Assembly (NCBI GenBank): GCA_964017045.1
Contig: OZ024807.1
Location: 21,000,053-21,064,052 of the forward strand
Reading direction: 5' to 3'
DNA from: Omphiscola glabra
Lineage: Eukaryota > Mollusca > Gastropoda > Lymnaeidae
Length of the DNA stretch: 64,000 nt
Shown: one piece after another, positions 1 to 13,400 of the stretch
How the letters are laid out: each line of letters starts with the position of its first letter
How positions within the stretch are numbered: the first letter of the stretch is position 1
Notes under the pieces: generated by a model
What the model saw: only the letters and a program-made list of their open reading frames with translations
What the model was told of the DNA's origin: nothing
Databases searched by the model: none
Program-made: the position numbers and the translations under genes

Positions 1-839
1 TAATACAGTGCAGGAAAATTGGTTGTAGAAAACTTTTTTCAGTGCAAATCTGCTGCACTTGACCAACCAAGCCTTTCCTTATGCCAATCATGTTCATTTC
101 TCCTTCAACGGTCAGGCAACTGAGGTTAGACCAGTCCAAGTTATAATCAGCAAATATTTTTTTTTTTAAACTCGTTTAATATATCCTCTCCGGTAACAGT
201 ATCGTTCATGCTATGTAGAGAAGCCAGCTCCTGTGTTATGTTCATGTCTTGATCCACACCTCTGATGAACACAAGCAGTTATGAGGTGGAACAGGTGTCC
301 AGCGATTCATCCATTGCTATTGACAAATGTCGAAACTTGCAAGCAATTTTTCGCTATTTGAGTCACAATGTTCTCAATCATGTCTACAAAGGGGCGGGCA
401 ATGTTATTTACACCCACAGCTAAATTTTAAAATTATTTTGATTTTTTTGGGCAAAGTGGCTCAGCAACCACCAACAAACATTCCTTCACAACTTAACCCC
501 ATGTAAACGGTTTGCAACTTTTAGCCAGGACGTAGGCAACCTCATAACTGGCACTAGTTAAGGATTTTATTTTCATTCGAGGATTTACTGAACAATGTCC
601 TCTGAGATGTGAGTTGATTTTGTAAGTTAGAAATTATTTCGACAAGGACTTGCCACTCCAACTACATATTGCTTTGATAATGACGGCGCAAGTTGTATAT
701 TTCATCACAGCCACAGCTTTTTGCAAATCACACACACACATACTTTCTCGTCGGATTCGATGAAGAAGTGTATCAAACTCCATTCTTCTTGACATTGCCG
801 ACATTTATCGTCTATTTTTCGTGTCCTCTTCTCGGCCAT
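1..839 (-). pseudogene. hAT transposase relic (ZBED5/GTF2IRD2-like N-terminal half)
   Basis: Read on the minus strand from an ATG at 839, the translation starts MAEKRTRK, followed by a WSLIHFF segment and a VCVC motif typical of the N-terminus of GTF2IRD2/ZBED5-like hAT transposases. About 300 bases further on it gives LAMDESLDTCST, then an in-frame stop, then LLVFIRGVDQDMNITQEL and TGEDILNEF; this matches the family core SxAMDES...FIRGxD...TGED. The stop and several frame breaks show the copy is dead. The C-terminal part lies beyond the window edge. Confidence 0.75.
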
Positions 840-1263
840 CGCTGGGCCCTAAACTAAAGTGAATTGGCATGAAAAAATATTGAAACTAAAGTATCTGGCT
901 CAAAATGTACCTAATAAAAAATTTGATTATGCAAATGACCCGAAACAAATGACCCGAAACAATTTTTAAAACTTCTTATGATTTCTTAAGTTAAACTTAC
1001 CTGAATATCGTGTGCAAATAAATCCACTTATGGTAGAGAGAATATTTCCTCTTAAGAGTATTCGAATTCTTTTTACTAAACTAACGACATTCCCAATGCT
1101 AAGTAATTACGCGAAGAAAATTATAACTAAATAAAATAGAGTGCAACTTGTTTCGCATTCAGACGCTGACACAAACATATCCCCATAGCAGCTGTCAACC
1201 GCATCTGGCCTACTCTGATCAAAATAGTCAAGTCTTGAACAAGCAGCGAACCATTTAAAAATT

Positions 1264-1425
1264 GCGCCACTAGATGGCCTTATATCAACTCATTGGCTGT
1301 GAACTGCGCCACTAGATGGCGTTATATCAACTCATTGGCTGTGAACTGCGCCACTAGATGGCGTTATATCAACTCATTGACTGTGAACTCCGCCACTAGA
1401 TTGCGTTATATCAACTCATTGACTG
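1264..1425 (+). repeat. 42-bp tandem array, four copies, each with a CTCF-like motif
   Basis: CCACTAGATGGC recurs at 1267, 1309 and 1351, and as CCACTAGATTGC at 1393, always 42 bp apart. Copies 2 and 3 (CCACTAGATGGCGT) match 13 of 14 positions of the CTCF core consensus CCASYAGRKGGCRS. The array lies inside the hAT element. Confidence 0.9.
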
Positions 1426-2130
1426 AACGGAAGTAGAAAAACTAATCAGCGAATAAGGTTTTGCAATATAGTGATCGGTTGGAAAACATAACGAGCTACT
1501 GCACGCCTCCATTTTAATTTGGTAAGAACATAAGGTCCACGTAAGCGGCGTCTGATCTTGGCAGGATACACGTACATTTCCTAATTTTTTTCCGTGGACA
1601 AAAAGGTATCCGTGGGCCGTAGTTTGGAGACCCACTGGTCTAAGCTTAGTTTGTGCATTCGCTGAAGGCGTTGCACTAAACGTAAAATAAAATTAATACC
1701 CATTAGGGATAAACTTTAATTACCATATAAAATAGTAATCGTAGGCTATATTGCGCGAAAATTAACTTTTTTTTCAAATGCCCTCTGTATGGCTAAGGAA
1801 AAGCAAACCTAAAATGTAACACTTTGTGCATTGATCAAAAGCCATAAAAGTAAGAGAACAGAATATGAGTTGGATACTAGACCATGACTTAGACAAAAGG
1901 TTCTAAACTTTGTTTTTGCCAGGGACTAGCTCCAGTTGTATCATTTTCTCTTATTTGTAGGTAGGATAGGATTTTTAGAAAAAAAAACAACTTATACTTA
2001 TATGAATCTTTTTTTGTGTGTGAAGCTTTAACTGATGCCTTTGCCGAAACGTTAAGATTTGTATTGTGTATGGACATTATCAATGTGAACCTATATATTT
2101 TTATATATTTATTTACACCAATTCCTTGTG

Positions 2131-2161
2131 TTTAATAAATCTACATGGTGTACAATTTAAT
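2131..2161 (-). terminator. Candidate polyadenylation signals of gene A
   Basis: Two minus-strand ATTAAA hexamers lie at 2161-2156 and 2136-2131, just downstream of the predicted stop codon at 2172-2170. ATTAAA is the commonest variant of the animal poly(A) signal. Confidence 0.4.
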
Positions 2162-2169
2162 GAATTATG

Positions 2170-2344
2170 TTAAAGAAAATATGTCACCTCTGGTAGTGCT
2201 GAACGCATTGCCAGGCTCTCGTTGTTAACGCTGTACATGAGGCATCCAAATCTAAAGTCACCCAGTACTTGTATCGACCTTCTTTCAACGTTAATTATTG
2301 CAACACTCATTTTGTCTTTGCCGTTCACTGCTTGTAACTTGGGG
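2170..2344 (-). CDS. Gene A terminal exon
   Basis: Acceptor TTCTTAG in phase 2. It encodes MSVAIINVERRSIQVLG and FGCLMYSVNNESLAM, the last strands of the IgGFc-like domain (FGxxxYG-type). The frame ends at a TAA (2172-2170) shortly after. A weak donor (GAG|GTGACA at about 2190) would allow a further exon, but poly(A)-like hexamers directly downstream favour a terminal exon. Confidence 0.7.
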
Positions 2345-4426
2345 CTAAGAAATTCAATTTGTTAAATTGGTGTCCTGCATTGATGGCAATTTTTGAATAA
2401 CTCCTGCTATAAATGCATAGTATTCTAATTAAGCTCTCTTCAAAGGCTTTGGTAGACTGTTCGTTTTTAATAACATAGAGAAGAGTAGAGAAAGCTGTAA
2501 ACTTGATGACATTTAATTTGATTATATTTTAGTTACGGTCATCACTTTCTTAGTCATTTTGACCTGATTTACATTGGCTTCTGCCATTCAAAGTTTTACT
2601 TTAATTTCGATATACATTCCTTTAGACATTGTGATGTCAATATAAGGTAAGAAATATATTACTTTAAATCGTTCTCAATGAGCAGCTGTGTTACGATGAC
2701 TGTGCCCTAATTACTGGGTCAAAGGCGGATACGCACTGCCAAGAAGCAAATTTGTCTAATGCCTTCACAGAATTTTGGTTTGATTTTACTGCTAACATGA
2801 AGTTACTGCAAATGAAACTCTTGGAGCCCAACATTTAAATTAAGTGTCGAAATGCTTAAAAACTAAAAAACGTATCTTAATATTGGTCAGAAACTGTCCA
2901 TTCGAGATATAACCTTGGTGAAATCATTTAAAATCTTATGATATAGCACTGGCAAATTTGTAATAAAATGTTACCTCAATATATCTAAAGACACACTGTC
3001 AACAGTTATGTATGACAATTCATCCGTTGCGAACGTCAGGACAAGGTAGTGTTTTAGTTCGGGGCCACTTTCTTTTATCAAATAACTGAAATTCGTAAGG
3101 GAGGAATAGTTAACGTATTTCATAACAATTATAAGAAAAAAATAAGCTTAAAAATGCGTATAAAAAGACAGACAATTGAGATGTGGGGATACAAGGGAGT
3201 AAAACATGTTGGCCATGCTGTCAGTTATACAGAAATACAGAACATGTAAAACTATTGAAAATAAAAAAAAAGTATTTCTTTTTAAAATGTAAATAGCAAT
3301 ATAGAAACAAAAGACAGTGACAAGTTCAGAAAGATATGTACATAATATGTAGGTAAATAGAAAATTAATTAATTATACATTACCGAAGCTTACACAAGAA
3401 GGTAATGATTTGAAAATAATGACAATGGCTGAAGAAAAGCTGTACCACCTGGCCTATTTTCATTGATACAAGGTAAATTGTGTATTAATACCAGGCCGAT
3501 ATGGTTTGAACTCAATATCAAGAAGGGCTGATACACATCTTTAATCTGAAATAGGGTACATATTATATTTTAAGTCAACCTATTTTCAAATTATATATAT
3601 TTGTGTTTTTAAAATTAGTTTTAAAAATCACAAACTTTGTCATATTAATTTGTTAGTGTTGCCGTGATGAACGTTTAAAATTGCAAGAGAATTGTTTCAC
3701 ACTTCAGCAAAGCATCGTTGAGTTCTAAACGCCAATAAGTGTCTGTTGTTCATGCCTATCAAAGACAATCATAACTATACATTAATATGACGGGATGCTT
3801 CTAGGCGTATCTCTTACTATACAAACATGCTCGACTTCTGTTTCTTTTTCTGCCCGCTAATACATGTTAACTAAGAAACCAAAAAAATTGTTAAAGAGAC
3901 ACAAGAGTCTAGGTATATCAATGGCAAAGGTAAAAATGGGTGACCCATACTCTCGTCATCTACATTCGGTTTGAAAATAATGATTACACTTAAACGTTTC
4001 AATTGAGCGTACTTTTTAGGTTATTTATGAAATAAAGAATATGCTAAAGTAGAAAACTGTCTATGTAAGCATGATCGAAAAAAACAAACACATACATTAC
4101 TGTATTGCTTTTTCGGCCTGCGTAAACATTATTATAGTAATTATTGTTTGTTTGTTTGTTTTTTTTTGGTGGTTTTTTTTCGATTTATTTATTATTTTTT
4201 TTTCGAACTGAAAATGTTTTCTGATTGCATATTTACGAGCTAAGTAACATATAAAGTGTAACGCATTCACACTGCTGTTGCTAATACAGAGATGGCAGTT
4301 AGCTAAGTCTAAGGTAACTGCTACATCATCAACGCAAGTAACGTGAATTGTCAATTCACTTGATAATCAAAGCAGCACTTTATTTCAATAAGACATTCTA
4401 ATCAATAACTTCAGAAAACGTACAGG

Positions 4427-4462
<36 letters not shown>

Positions 4463-7400
4463 GTCTATTTCTACTATATATTCACTTCTGTGTTGATTAA
4501 ATATATTTACTACCGTCCTCACACTTATTACCCAATTTTTTATATTATAACATGAAAACAAGACCTTTCCAAAACGTCAGCCTAAAACGTTATATCTATA
4601 CAGTGTCGTGTCTCAGTTGATTCCACCCCACTTCTAATTACCACGCACAATGTTATCCTGTTCCAAACAGCAATATACTCTAAAATGTTATGTTTAAACG
4701 TTCGATTAATTTCAAGCTATACAACTCTAATCTAGTCAAAAGTTTAAACACATTCACATCCGTTAATGGCGCTTTACAAATTAAAAGATATAATTTTTAA
4801 AAAAAAAATCGTATTCTTTTTAAGAAATCGTACAGATGTGATGATGGTCTTACATGGTCAAAGTAGACACCAGGCTGATCTATTATTTTCTTTGAGCTCG
4901 TAGATGGTGTGCCTGCGTACGTGATCAAAGTGTTACCCAGTGTCGCTATGATGATCAGATAGGTGTTTAAAGTTTTGTAAATGATACCAGGTGCGATAAA
5001 CTCAACACCATAGAAAATATCAGGCGGCATCATGTCTGGGAAATGAACACAACAAAAAAGTATTACCCTCTTTTTTAAATCTTAGAGAGACACAGCGTTG
5101 TTGGCTCTAAACATTAGTTAGTTGAAACGACGGAGTTTAATTCAATCAATCAAATTGAAACAAAACACATGAAAAGTGATTGTAAAAAAAAACAATAGAA
5201 TGTTAATCTACGAATTTTATAAACAATTTAATTTCAATTTTACTCAATTTGTATTGAGTTTGCTGTTAATAAAAAAAAATGTTAATGTTCACGTAAAGTG
5301 TATTCTGGGTTCTTAGAAACATTAAATCAATTACATAAAGGGGGCGGTGAGACGACACTCTTTTGAGTAAGATATTTTATTCATTGAAATAAGCATATAG
5401 CTAAAAAATCTCCTTCAATTACTTAACCATCATGATGTCATTAAAGTTATTATTTTGATCCATTCGTTTAAGTTTTCACCTGGCTGGGAAAAATGTAAAG
5501 ACATTTTGTCAAATTAAACTCAGTTAAATTTCTTTTAATGGCACGAAAAGTGCTACGTGCGTTCACCCTTCGATCTGAGTGGCGTCTACGCTGGTTAGGC
5601 CTATGAGAAAAGGGAAGGCCATATTATGCATATATATATATATATATATGGCATTCTTACGTATTTGCTAGTCCATTTTTTGCCAGTATAGTTCCTAAGC
5701 CAGCTTCTCTGTCGCACTAACACTTTGACAACTTTCATGAAAAAAACTACCTACATTATCATGTGGTATTTTCATCTCGTCACCCTCGTTGTTTTAAAAA
5801 AAAAAAGCATTTATGCATTGAAGAGAGACACAATGAACTATAAGAAATCAGTGAAGAGAGACACAATCAACTAGAAGAAAGCATTGAAGAGATGCACAAG
5901 GAACTATAAGAAAGCATTGAAGAGAGGCACAAGCATTTAGAATAAATCCTTAAAGAGATGCACAAGCAACAAGGAGAACATTGAAGAAATGCACGAGGAA
6001 CTAGAAGAAAGCATTGAAGAGATGCACAAGCAACTAGGAGAAAGCAGTGAAGAGAGCCACAAGCAACTAGAAGAAAGCCAGTTCTACCAAGCAAAGACTA
6101 ATGACCCACTCGCTAAAGATACTGACATTGTAAATGTGACCGCCATTGGTCACAGTATTTACACCACCCTATTTCGGAGTCACTCTCATACAGTTTCGGG
6201 CTCCTGTTTTCCTGCCAAAATGCACTATTCTCGTCACCCTGGTAGACCCATCGTCTAAGCATTCCATTTCCCTCAACAAACATATATCAGAAATCATTGA
6301 TGGCGTTATAAAATTCAACACACCTATTGTTTCCCCACAGTACATATCTCGGAATTTCCGGTCAGAGTCATTCAAGACCATCATAGCTTCACAGTCAAGG
6401 TATATCAATAAAAGTCTTCCCCACTTTGAAAACATTTGAGTCCATTATTGTACTCCTTGAGGTAGTGGTACTTTGGGGAAAAAATAATGGGACCCACCAA
6501 AGTATTTTTGTTCATGTGACATTTGTAACACATTGGAGAAAGACTAGACAGGACAGGCTCCCATAATTTGGGGAAAATGATGGGACCCAACAAAGAATTT
6601 TTGTTCATGTGACATTACTAACACATTGGAGACTAGACAGGACAGGCTCACTTAATTTTACAAACGGTATATTATTGACGGTTTTCATGTCACCCAGTGG
6701 CGTAACTAGTGTTGGTTTAACTGCTATGAAGAGGTGTAAACGGGACCGATTCAACGTTGTAGGCTCTCATCGCCCTCCATTAAATGTAAATGTAAATAAA
6801 AATTCTCTGAAAACGTGTTCCGACATTAAGGTCACCCTTTAAAAAGACAGACTGCTCATGCCCGCCAACTTTAATCTTACTGACAGCCACATCTAATAAT
6901 GATTCTCTTGATCCCAAACTAAAAAAAACTGAAAGGACTCTTTTTCGATTTTCTCAACTACTTCGTCTTCGGTCGACTATGCCGGTGTTAGAATTTCTGA
7001 TTCCTTCTAGTCTCGTCCAATCAACAATGGCACCTGGACAAAATTTATTTTCTAATTTTTATCTCCATAATCTCTTAGCCTAAATTTCTTTCTTTTTTTT
7101 TAAATAACGTCGCCATTATCCAAGCCGCCTATGGCATCCATATTATTTTATCATCTACCCCTATTATTGTCTTAATAAAAAAACACACACTATTTTACTG
7201 AAGCTACTTGATCGCAACTGCGTCATTGCTACCCCCGTTGTCATGCAGACTCAACACACTAAGGGTACCGCGGTAGTTTTCGGGTAGGTGGCGGATCACT
7301 TTGCAAAAATTCACAACTTTATATACCCCAATTTTGTTTCCACTGTCATCTAGACGAGACTGGTTGCCGTTTTTTGGACACTGAAATCATAGACAATATT

Positions 7401-10400
7401 GCCCACCACCCACAAAAAAAAAAAGCCTAATCTAAAAACACTTCAGTAGAAAAAACCACAATGACTCCATCGACTTGTGAAATACGGCACATTTTTCCTC
7501 TGCCAAAAGTGCGGCCAGAGTGAAATGAGAAAACATTGACCACATTTTTCCTCTGCCAAAAGTGCGGCCAGAGTGAAATGAGAAAACATTGACCACATTT
7601 TTCCTCTGCCAAAAGTGCGGCCAGAGTGAAATGAGAAAACATTGACCACATTTTTCCTCTGCCAAAAGTGCGGCCAGAGTGAAATGAGAAAACATTGACC
7701 ACATTCTTCCTCTGCCAAAAGTGCGGCCAGAGTGAAATGAGAAAACATTGACCACATTTTTCCTCTGCCAAAAGTGCGGCCAGAGTGAAATGAGAAAACA
7801 TTGACCACATTTTTCCTCTGCCAAAAGTGCGGCCAGAGTGAAATGAGAAAACATTGACCACATTTTTCCTCTGCCAAAAGTGCGGCCAGAGTGAAATGAG
7901 AAAACATTGACCACATTTTTCCTCTGCCAAAAGTGCGGCCAGAGTGAAATGAGAAAACATTGACCACATTTTTCCTCTGCCAAAAGTGCGGCCAGAGTGA
8001 AATGAGAAAACATTGACCCTTACCGTTTAGATCACGATGTGGCATTAAATTTCAGGTCACCCTCAATTGTTACATCTTTTCCCCTTCCTGCTATGTTCAC
8101 AATCATTTGACTTGTACTTCCCTTTTCTCTTCTCAGTCTCCCTTTTACTGTATACACTAATTACCCACTACGGGCTATTACACGAGTGTTCATGTCATAT
8201 TTGATCAAACATTTTAACTAAGGTCTGACGTCACGTTCCTTTGTTTTATTGCTTCGCTTTTACCTAATTTCCCGGTTCACGCTTTTACATTTTCCAGGTA
8301 AAAATATTAAGCATGTAGATTGGTAGAGTAATCTGCACGAACGCTTTTAATATATGCTATGTTTTAACAAAAATTGATTTTTATAGTACATTTTAAAATG
8401 TTCATCGGCAATTTCTAAAGAAGTCTAAAGATTTCTAACGTAAATGGTTCGATATTCCCAAGTTAAAATAAAGACTTACGGGAAGCGTTTTTATTTTTCC
8501 CTAATACGGACATGAAATGTTACCATCTACTGATTGGATATAAATATGTTCATTAATATTTTTTTTTTATGAAACTGAAAATTAAAAGAAAATAAATGAA
8601 TTAAAGTATATACTTATTAAAATATATTTAAATGTAATAATCGAATACTCTAAATTAAATATACAATTATGTTTTTATGGATTTCAATATATTGAAGACT
8701 GACAAGAGGCTTACTATTAATTAATGTCGATTTATTTTAGATTAGACATTATGTCTTGAGCAAATCGAAACTAACCTAGTACGAGGGTGACAGTATAGTT
8801 ATTAAGCAAATTACTTTGAAATTCAGGGGATGGTGATAAAATTATTGTATAACTTACCTATGGTTCCCTCGTACGTCACCATAGCTTGATCTGCAGTCTC
8901 TCCACGACAAGTTTTTCCTGATTTCTTTGGGCAGGTGCCAACTATAACGCCCACTGGTTTATCCCCTGTCACTTTCGTATCTAATTAAAAAAATGAATTA
9001 TTGTGACATGATTGTTAAATAATATGTCTTTTCCATAAAAGAAACAAATATTTTTTATGTGGTAGGTTTAATGATTGGACTCTGTTAAAATGTAAAATAA
9101 TAATAGGCTGAGGTACCGCGCTGTATACAACCTCTAATAATAATAATAGTAAATATTAAAAGTATGTTAATGTCAAAATTGTCAATGAGCACAATGCAAT
9201 GTTTTAAAATGTCAAATACTGTGAATTAGTAAAAAAAAAAAAAAATCTCACTTGTAAAAGAAACTCTTTCACGTTGGCACTTTTGGACTAATAAACAATA
9301 TATTCTGCAGACAGAGAAAAAGGATCATACATTTAATGTTATTTGTATATTTTTTCAAGATGTTTTAAAAAAAATTGTTTTTAAAGCATACATTCGATTT
9401 CCCCAATTGCCAAATTTCGGCTTATTCCTGTTATCCGGAAAAATAATATTTCGGATCCCGAATTCCCGAAGTGTATTTTAAAATGTTATCACATAGAATT
9501 AAGCGGATCTGGAAATTAGGTAGCCATTTCTCCATTGGATGAATACTTTAAAACTTAAGTATAAAATTACTTATGTCTATTGCGTGTCAATAGGTTCTGT
9601 AATTTCTAAGATGATAACATGAATAATGTCAAACTAGAACTTTTTATTAGATATAAATTTAATTTTGTAATATTTTTTTGTTTTTTTTTTGTTTGTTTTT
9701 GTTTGTTTGCATTCTAAAATATTTCTACAATTGAAGAAGAAAAAGTGTAGGTTGCCATTCCATTAAATGTTGTAATATTTCACGAAACACCTTCATTAAT
9801 GGTTTACTTGACATCTCAATAAGTTTTAACAAGCTTTAAACACAAACTTCATAAGAGTTATGCGCCTGAGAATATATATATATATTTTTTTTTTTTAAAT
9901 ATCCAATTGTTTTATGTTTTTACATAGATGAACATTTTTAGATTCTCTTACACACACACATACATACATATATATATACTACTTTTTAAAAGATGTGTTG
10001 TGAAACAACGGATATTTAACACCACACCTCACTTTAAAAATTGACCTAATTTTTTAAATAAAATAAAATACATAGATATCGTATGTTTGAGACCTCAAAA
10101 ATATTATTTTTAAATAACATAAAAATGATATTATTATAGATCAACTTAAAGTAAATACAAGCAGTTTTTTTTTTTAAATATTTAGAATTGTAGTCAGTAA
10201 CTATTATTGCCACACATAATCGGATCCACCGACTTAATGTTTGTAAGATATTCCTTGGTTCCATTATTTATAATTTTTTTTACCGATTTTCATTGGGCCA
10301 AAAAGGTGGTAACCATGATAATGATGAATCGCGCATGCGCAAACGATTTGCTTACGTGACTTAATAACTTGCGGTCCTGTGTAAATAATTTAATTTTACA

Positions 10401-13400
10401 AACGATAGCATCAGATTATTTTGATTTAAAAATATTCATTAACAACCTACCGATTCGGTAAAAGACAGAAATGAATAATCCACATACATTAATGCACTGG
10501 CACCAAGAAAAGCGCTCAATTGAAGGTAAGTATCCAAAAAATAATTATCATAATCATACTTTAGCTACATCTTTTTTTATGTTTTTTTATGTTTTTTTTT
10601 TTTTTTTCAAATTTTAGAACTCTACGAATAGGTGTTATTTTCATTGCCATGGCAACTATGTAATTGTTTTTTTTTATTTTAAAACACGAAAATATATCAT
10701 CTTTCATAGCTAAACATTACTTAAATAAATTGTTGCTCTGAGATGGTAAATTCAAAAAAATGTTAGCCTAGCCCCTTACTATCTTACATTTGCTATTACT
10801 AATCTGACATAAAAAACAAACCACAAATAATATAAATTGTTTCAGTTTGATAATGCCAGATGAGATTGTGGACACAATTACCCGTAAAATTAAATGTACT
10901 GTGGGGTAAGATCACGAAGGAAAAAAATATGTATTTTCGGAGAGAAAAGAGCGTACTAGGTTAGTGCATACCATTTCCATTATCATGGTTTTGCTAAGTA
11001 AAAATGGATCGGATGACGTCACCGTGAATTGAGAGGAAAGAAATTATTTAGAGTAAAAGTATAAATTTCATTTTAAAAACTATATTAATGGGTATGTTTT
11101 AATTAACCCCACTTAGCGGACTGGAACCGAGATTAGAAGCAACAAACATGTTCTTGGAACAAATCAGAAGGCGTAAAACGTAGGCTTTAATAAGGGGCCG
11201 GCTACTCTGTTTTACAATATTTGAACGCATCCCATGTGCATGATTTTCTTACCCTTGAGTCTTAAACTCCAGACTGTTGCCAGAGAAATAATTCTCATTG
11301 TTAAATTTAACAGTGACATCTTCAGGGTGAACATTGACTTTTATTTTCACTTCTGTTTCCTCATGTGTAATCACTGCAAACATGGCACTGTGCCTAAGGA
11401 ACAAAAGAAAGCAAAACAAATTTGTTTTTTGTTTTTTTTTAAAAATATGTTCATATATAAATGATACAATAACAAGTCCCGTGTTTGACAGTGGGTCCCC
11501 GCAGAATGAACATAATCCGTTCTGGAAAGCAATCGTTATGGCAATCGCGATTTCCCTAAGGTTCCTGTTATAAAATTGTAATTTGTTCCCGGCGAAATCA
11601 AAATATAAATTTTATTTTTTTTAAAAATATTTGAAACAGTTTCAAAATGTTTACAGCAGTAACAACAGGCATTCATTAATATTTGCCTTGATGACTTGAT
11701 GGGGAATCTTTTGAGGGAGACCACATCCTAAAGAGTTTGCACCATAATGCAAAAACAAAACAATGAATACAGCACAAAATGCAAAGGCGGAGCACACAAT
11801 AAACATACCATACATGCAAACACAGACTCAAAACTATAACATGCACAAAAGAACATCCAAACCAAAAGCCCAACAAGGTGCCACTGACTGGATTTTCCCC
11901 TTTCAGACTTGACTCAGCATTAGCAGAAGACGCCATTTTTTACTATCGACTTTTCGTTTTTTTTTGTTTTTTATTCTTTATTGTGACATCGTTTTTATAT
12001 TTTTATGACAAAACTTTTGGACGGCTAATCGACCCACCTCCCGCCAACCCATCAAGCTGAAAAGTGGCATAAAGACTATTTGTATATGACAAAGCTTTAT
12101 GGAAAAATTCAGCCCCATCCCTCTCCAATCTGCAACCCCTTAAAATCAGTTATTTAAAGCGCACATGCAGGGAATATGATGCTAATAACTTCATGAAATA
12201 TAATTCAAGATACCTACGCTAAATGAGAGTCTTTAAAAACAGCAATCGCTTGTGCATTAGGTGCGTAATATTTTCGTTTCTTTTTTCGTATATAGTTGGT
12301 GAAATAAATATGCTGTTTAAATGTGTTTGGGAAGTTAGAGTACTAATATTATATAAAATAATTAACCCAATTAAACTACCACTGGGGTGGGTGGTGTGAA
12401 TATGCATTTGTTTGTGTTTTCTTGTTATACAGCTGTTCTTTATGACATAGATGTATTGTATGTGAATGTCACGATTATGTCTCTTTTGCTAATATTTTTA
12501 TTATAATACCACTAAAAATAATATTAATAATACAAATTAAAAAAATGCATATACAAGATGTATGAGAATAAAATAGTTTTTAAGGTTGTTTAATTCCCCC
12601 CCCCCCCTCCCTCTGGAGTGTTTCCTAATGTAAATCACGGTTCTCGATGCGAGTCATTTTTTGATGCACGTCCGTGTTCGTTAAGCGGATTCTCCATTAT
12701 GATAGTCTTTCGTTTTACTGGGACCCACTAAATAACCATTACCGTATTTTAATGACTAGAAGACGCGCTATTTTCTTCAAAAAATTTCCCATAAACTTCG
12801 GGTGCGTCTTACGCTCGAAATTAAACAAAAATTGCAAAAAATGTACAATTTTTTTATACTTTGCTTAAAAAATAAGATGCGTCTTCCTATAGTCCGTAGT
12901 GTCTTATAGTCCGTAGTGTCTTATAGTCCGTAGTGTCTTATAGTCCGTAAAATACGGTATATTAAGTATCACCTTGGTCTTAATAACATATCAACACATG
13001 TATAATTGAATGTTAACACAAATTAGACATAAACAAAACTACACGTATACATAAACGGATGATATAGATCCTTCTATAGATAGAAGGACTGAATGCCATA
13101 CAGAGTGAATGACAGACATACAGGCAGATGGATGGTTGAAAATAATTTAAGATAAGATGGGCAGATTTGAATGGTGATAGATTTAGGAAGTAGTTATATA
13201 GAGATAGAAAGTGTATTACTCTAGGCTGTAAATGTAATAAGTATGTCCCCAGTTTGACGTTGGATATGCTGCCATCTCGGATACCATGCGGTCGTCCTCT
13301 ACGACAGCGACAACTTGAAACCATCCTCTTCCTTCAAGCTTTAAACTGTCGACTTCTGCTACATCTTGGGAACTGTAATCGTTATTTTTTTTTTGAAGAG

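Larger units (their letters stand above)
1..1637 (-). mobile_element. Decayed hAT transposon (ZBED/GTF2IRD2-like), 5' end and N-terminal half
   Basis: The minus-strand end at 1637-1610 begins CAGTGGGTCTCCAAACTACG, which resembles the terminal inverted repeat of Charlie-type hAT elements. The transposase relic follows from 839 downward. The element runs off the left edge of the window, so its other end and target-site duplication cannot be checked. A four-copy 42-bp tandem array sits between the terminus and the transposase start. Confidence 0.75.

Noticed and set aside
1889..2083. 64-codon minus ORF considered as an extra 3' exon of gene A
   Set aside because: No good acceptor and low-complexity sequence; gene A has an in-frame stop and poly(A)-like signals upstream of it.
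5989..6258. Coiled-coil-like plus ORF
   Set aside because: Encoded by the 33-bp tandem repeat, with stops in neighbouring units; no evidence of transcription.
7427..8045. Three overlapping minus-strand ORFs of 180-200 codons
   Set aside because: They are the three frames of one 53-bp minisatellite; no start context, splice sites or domain.
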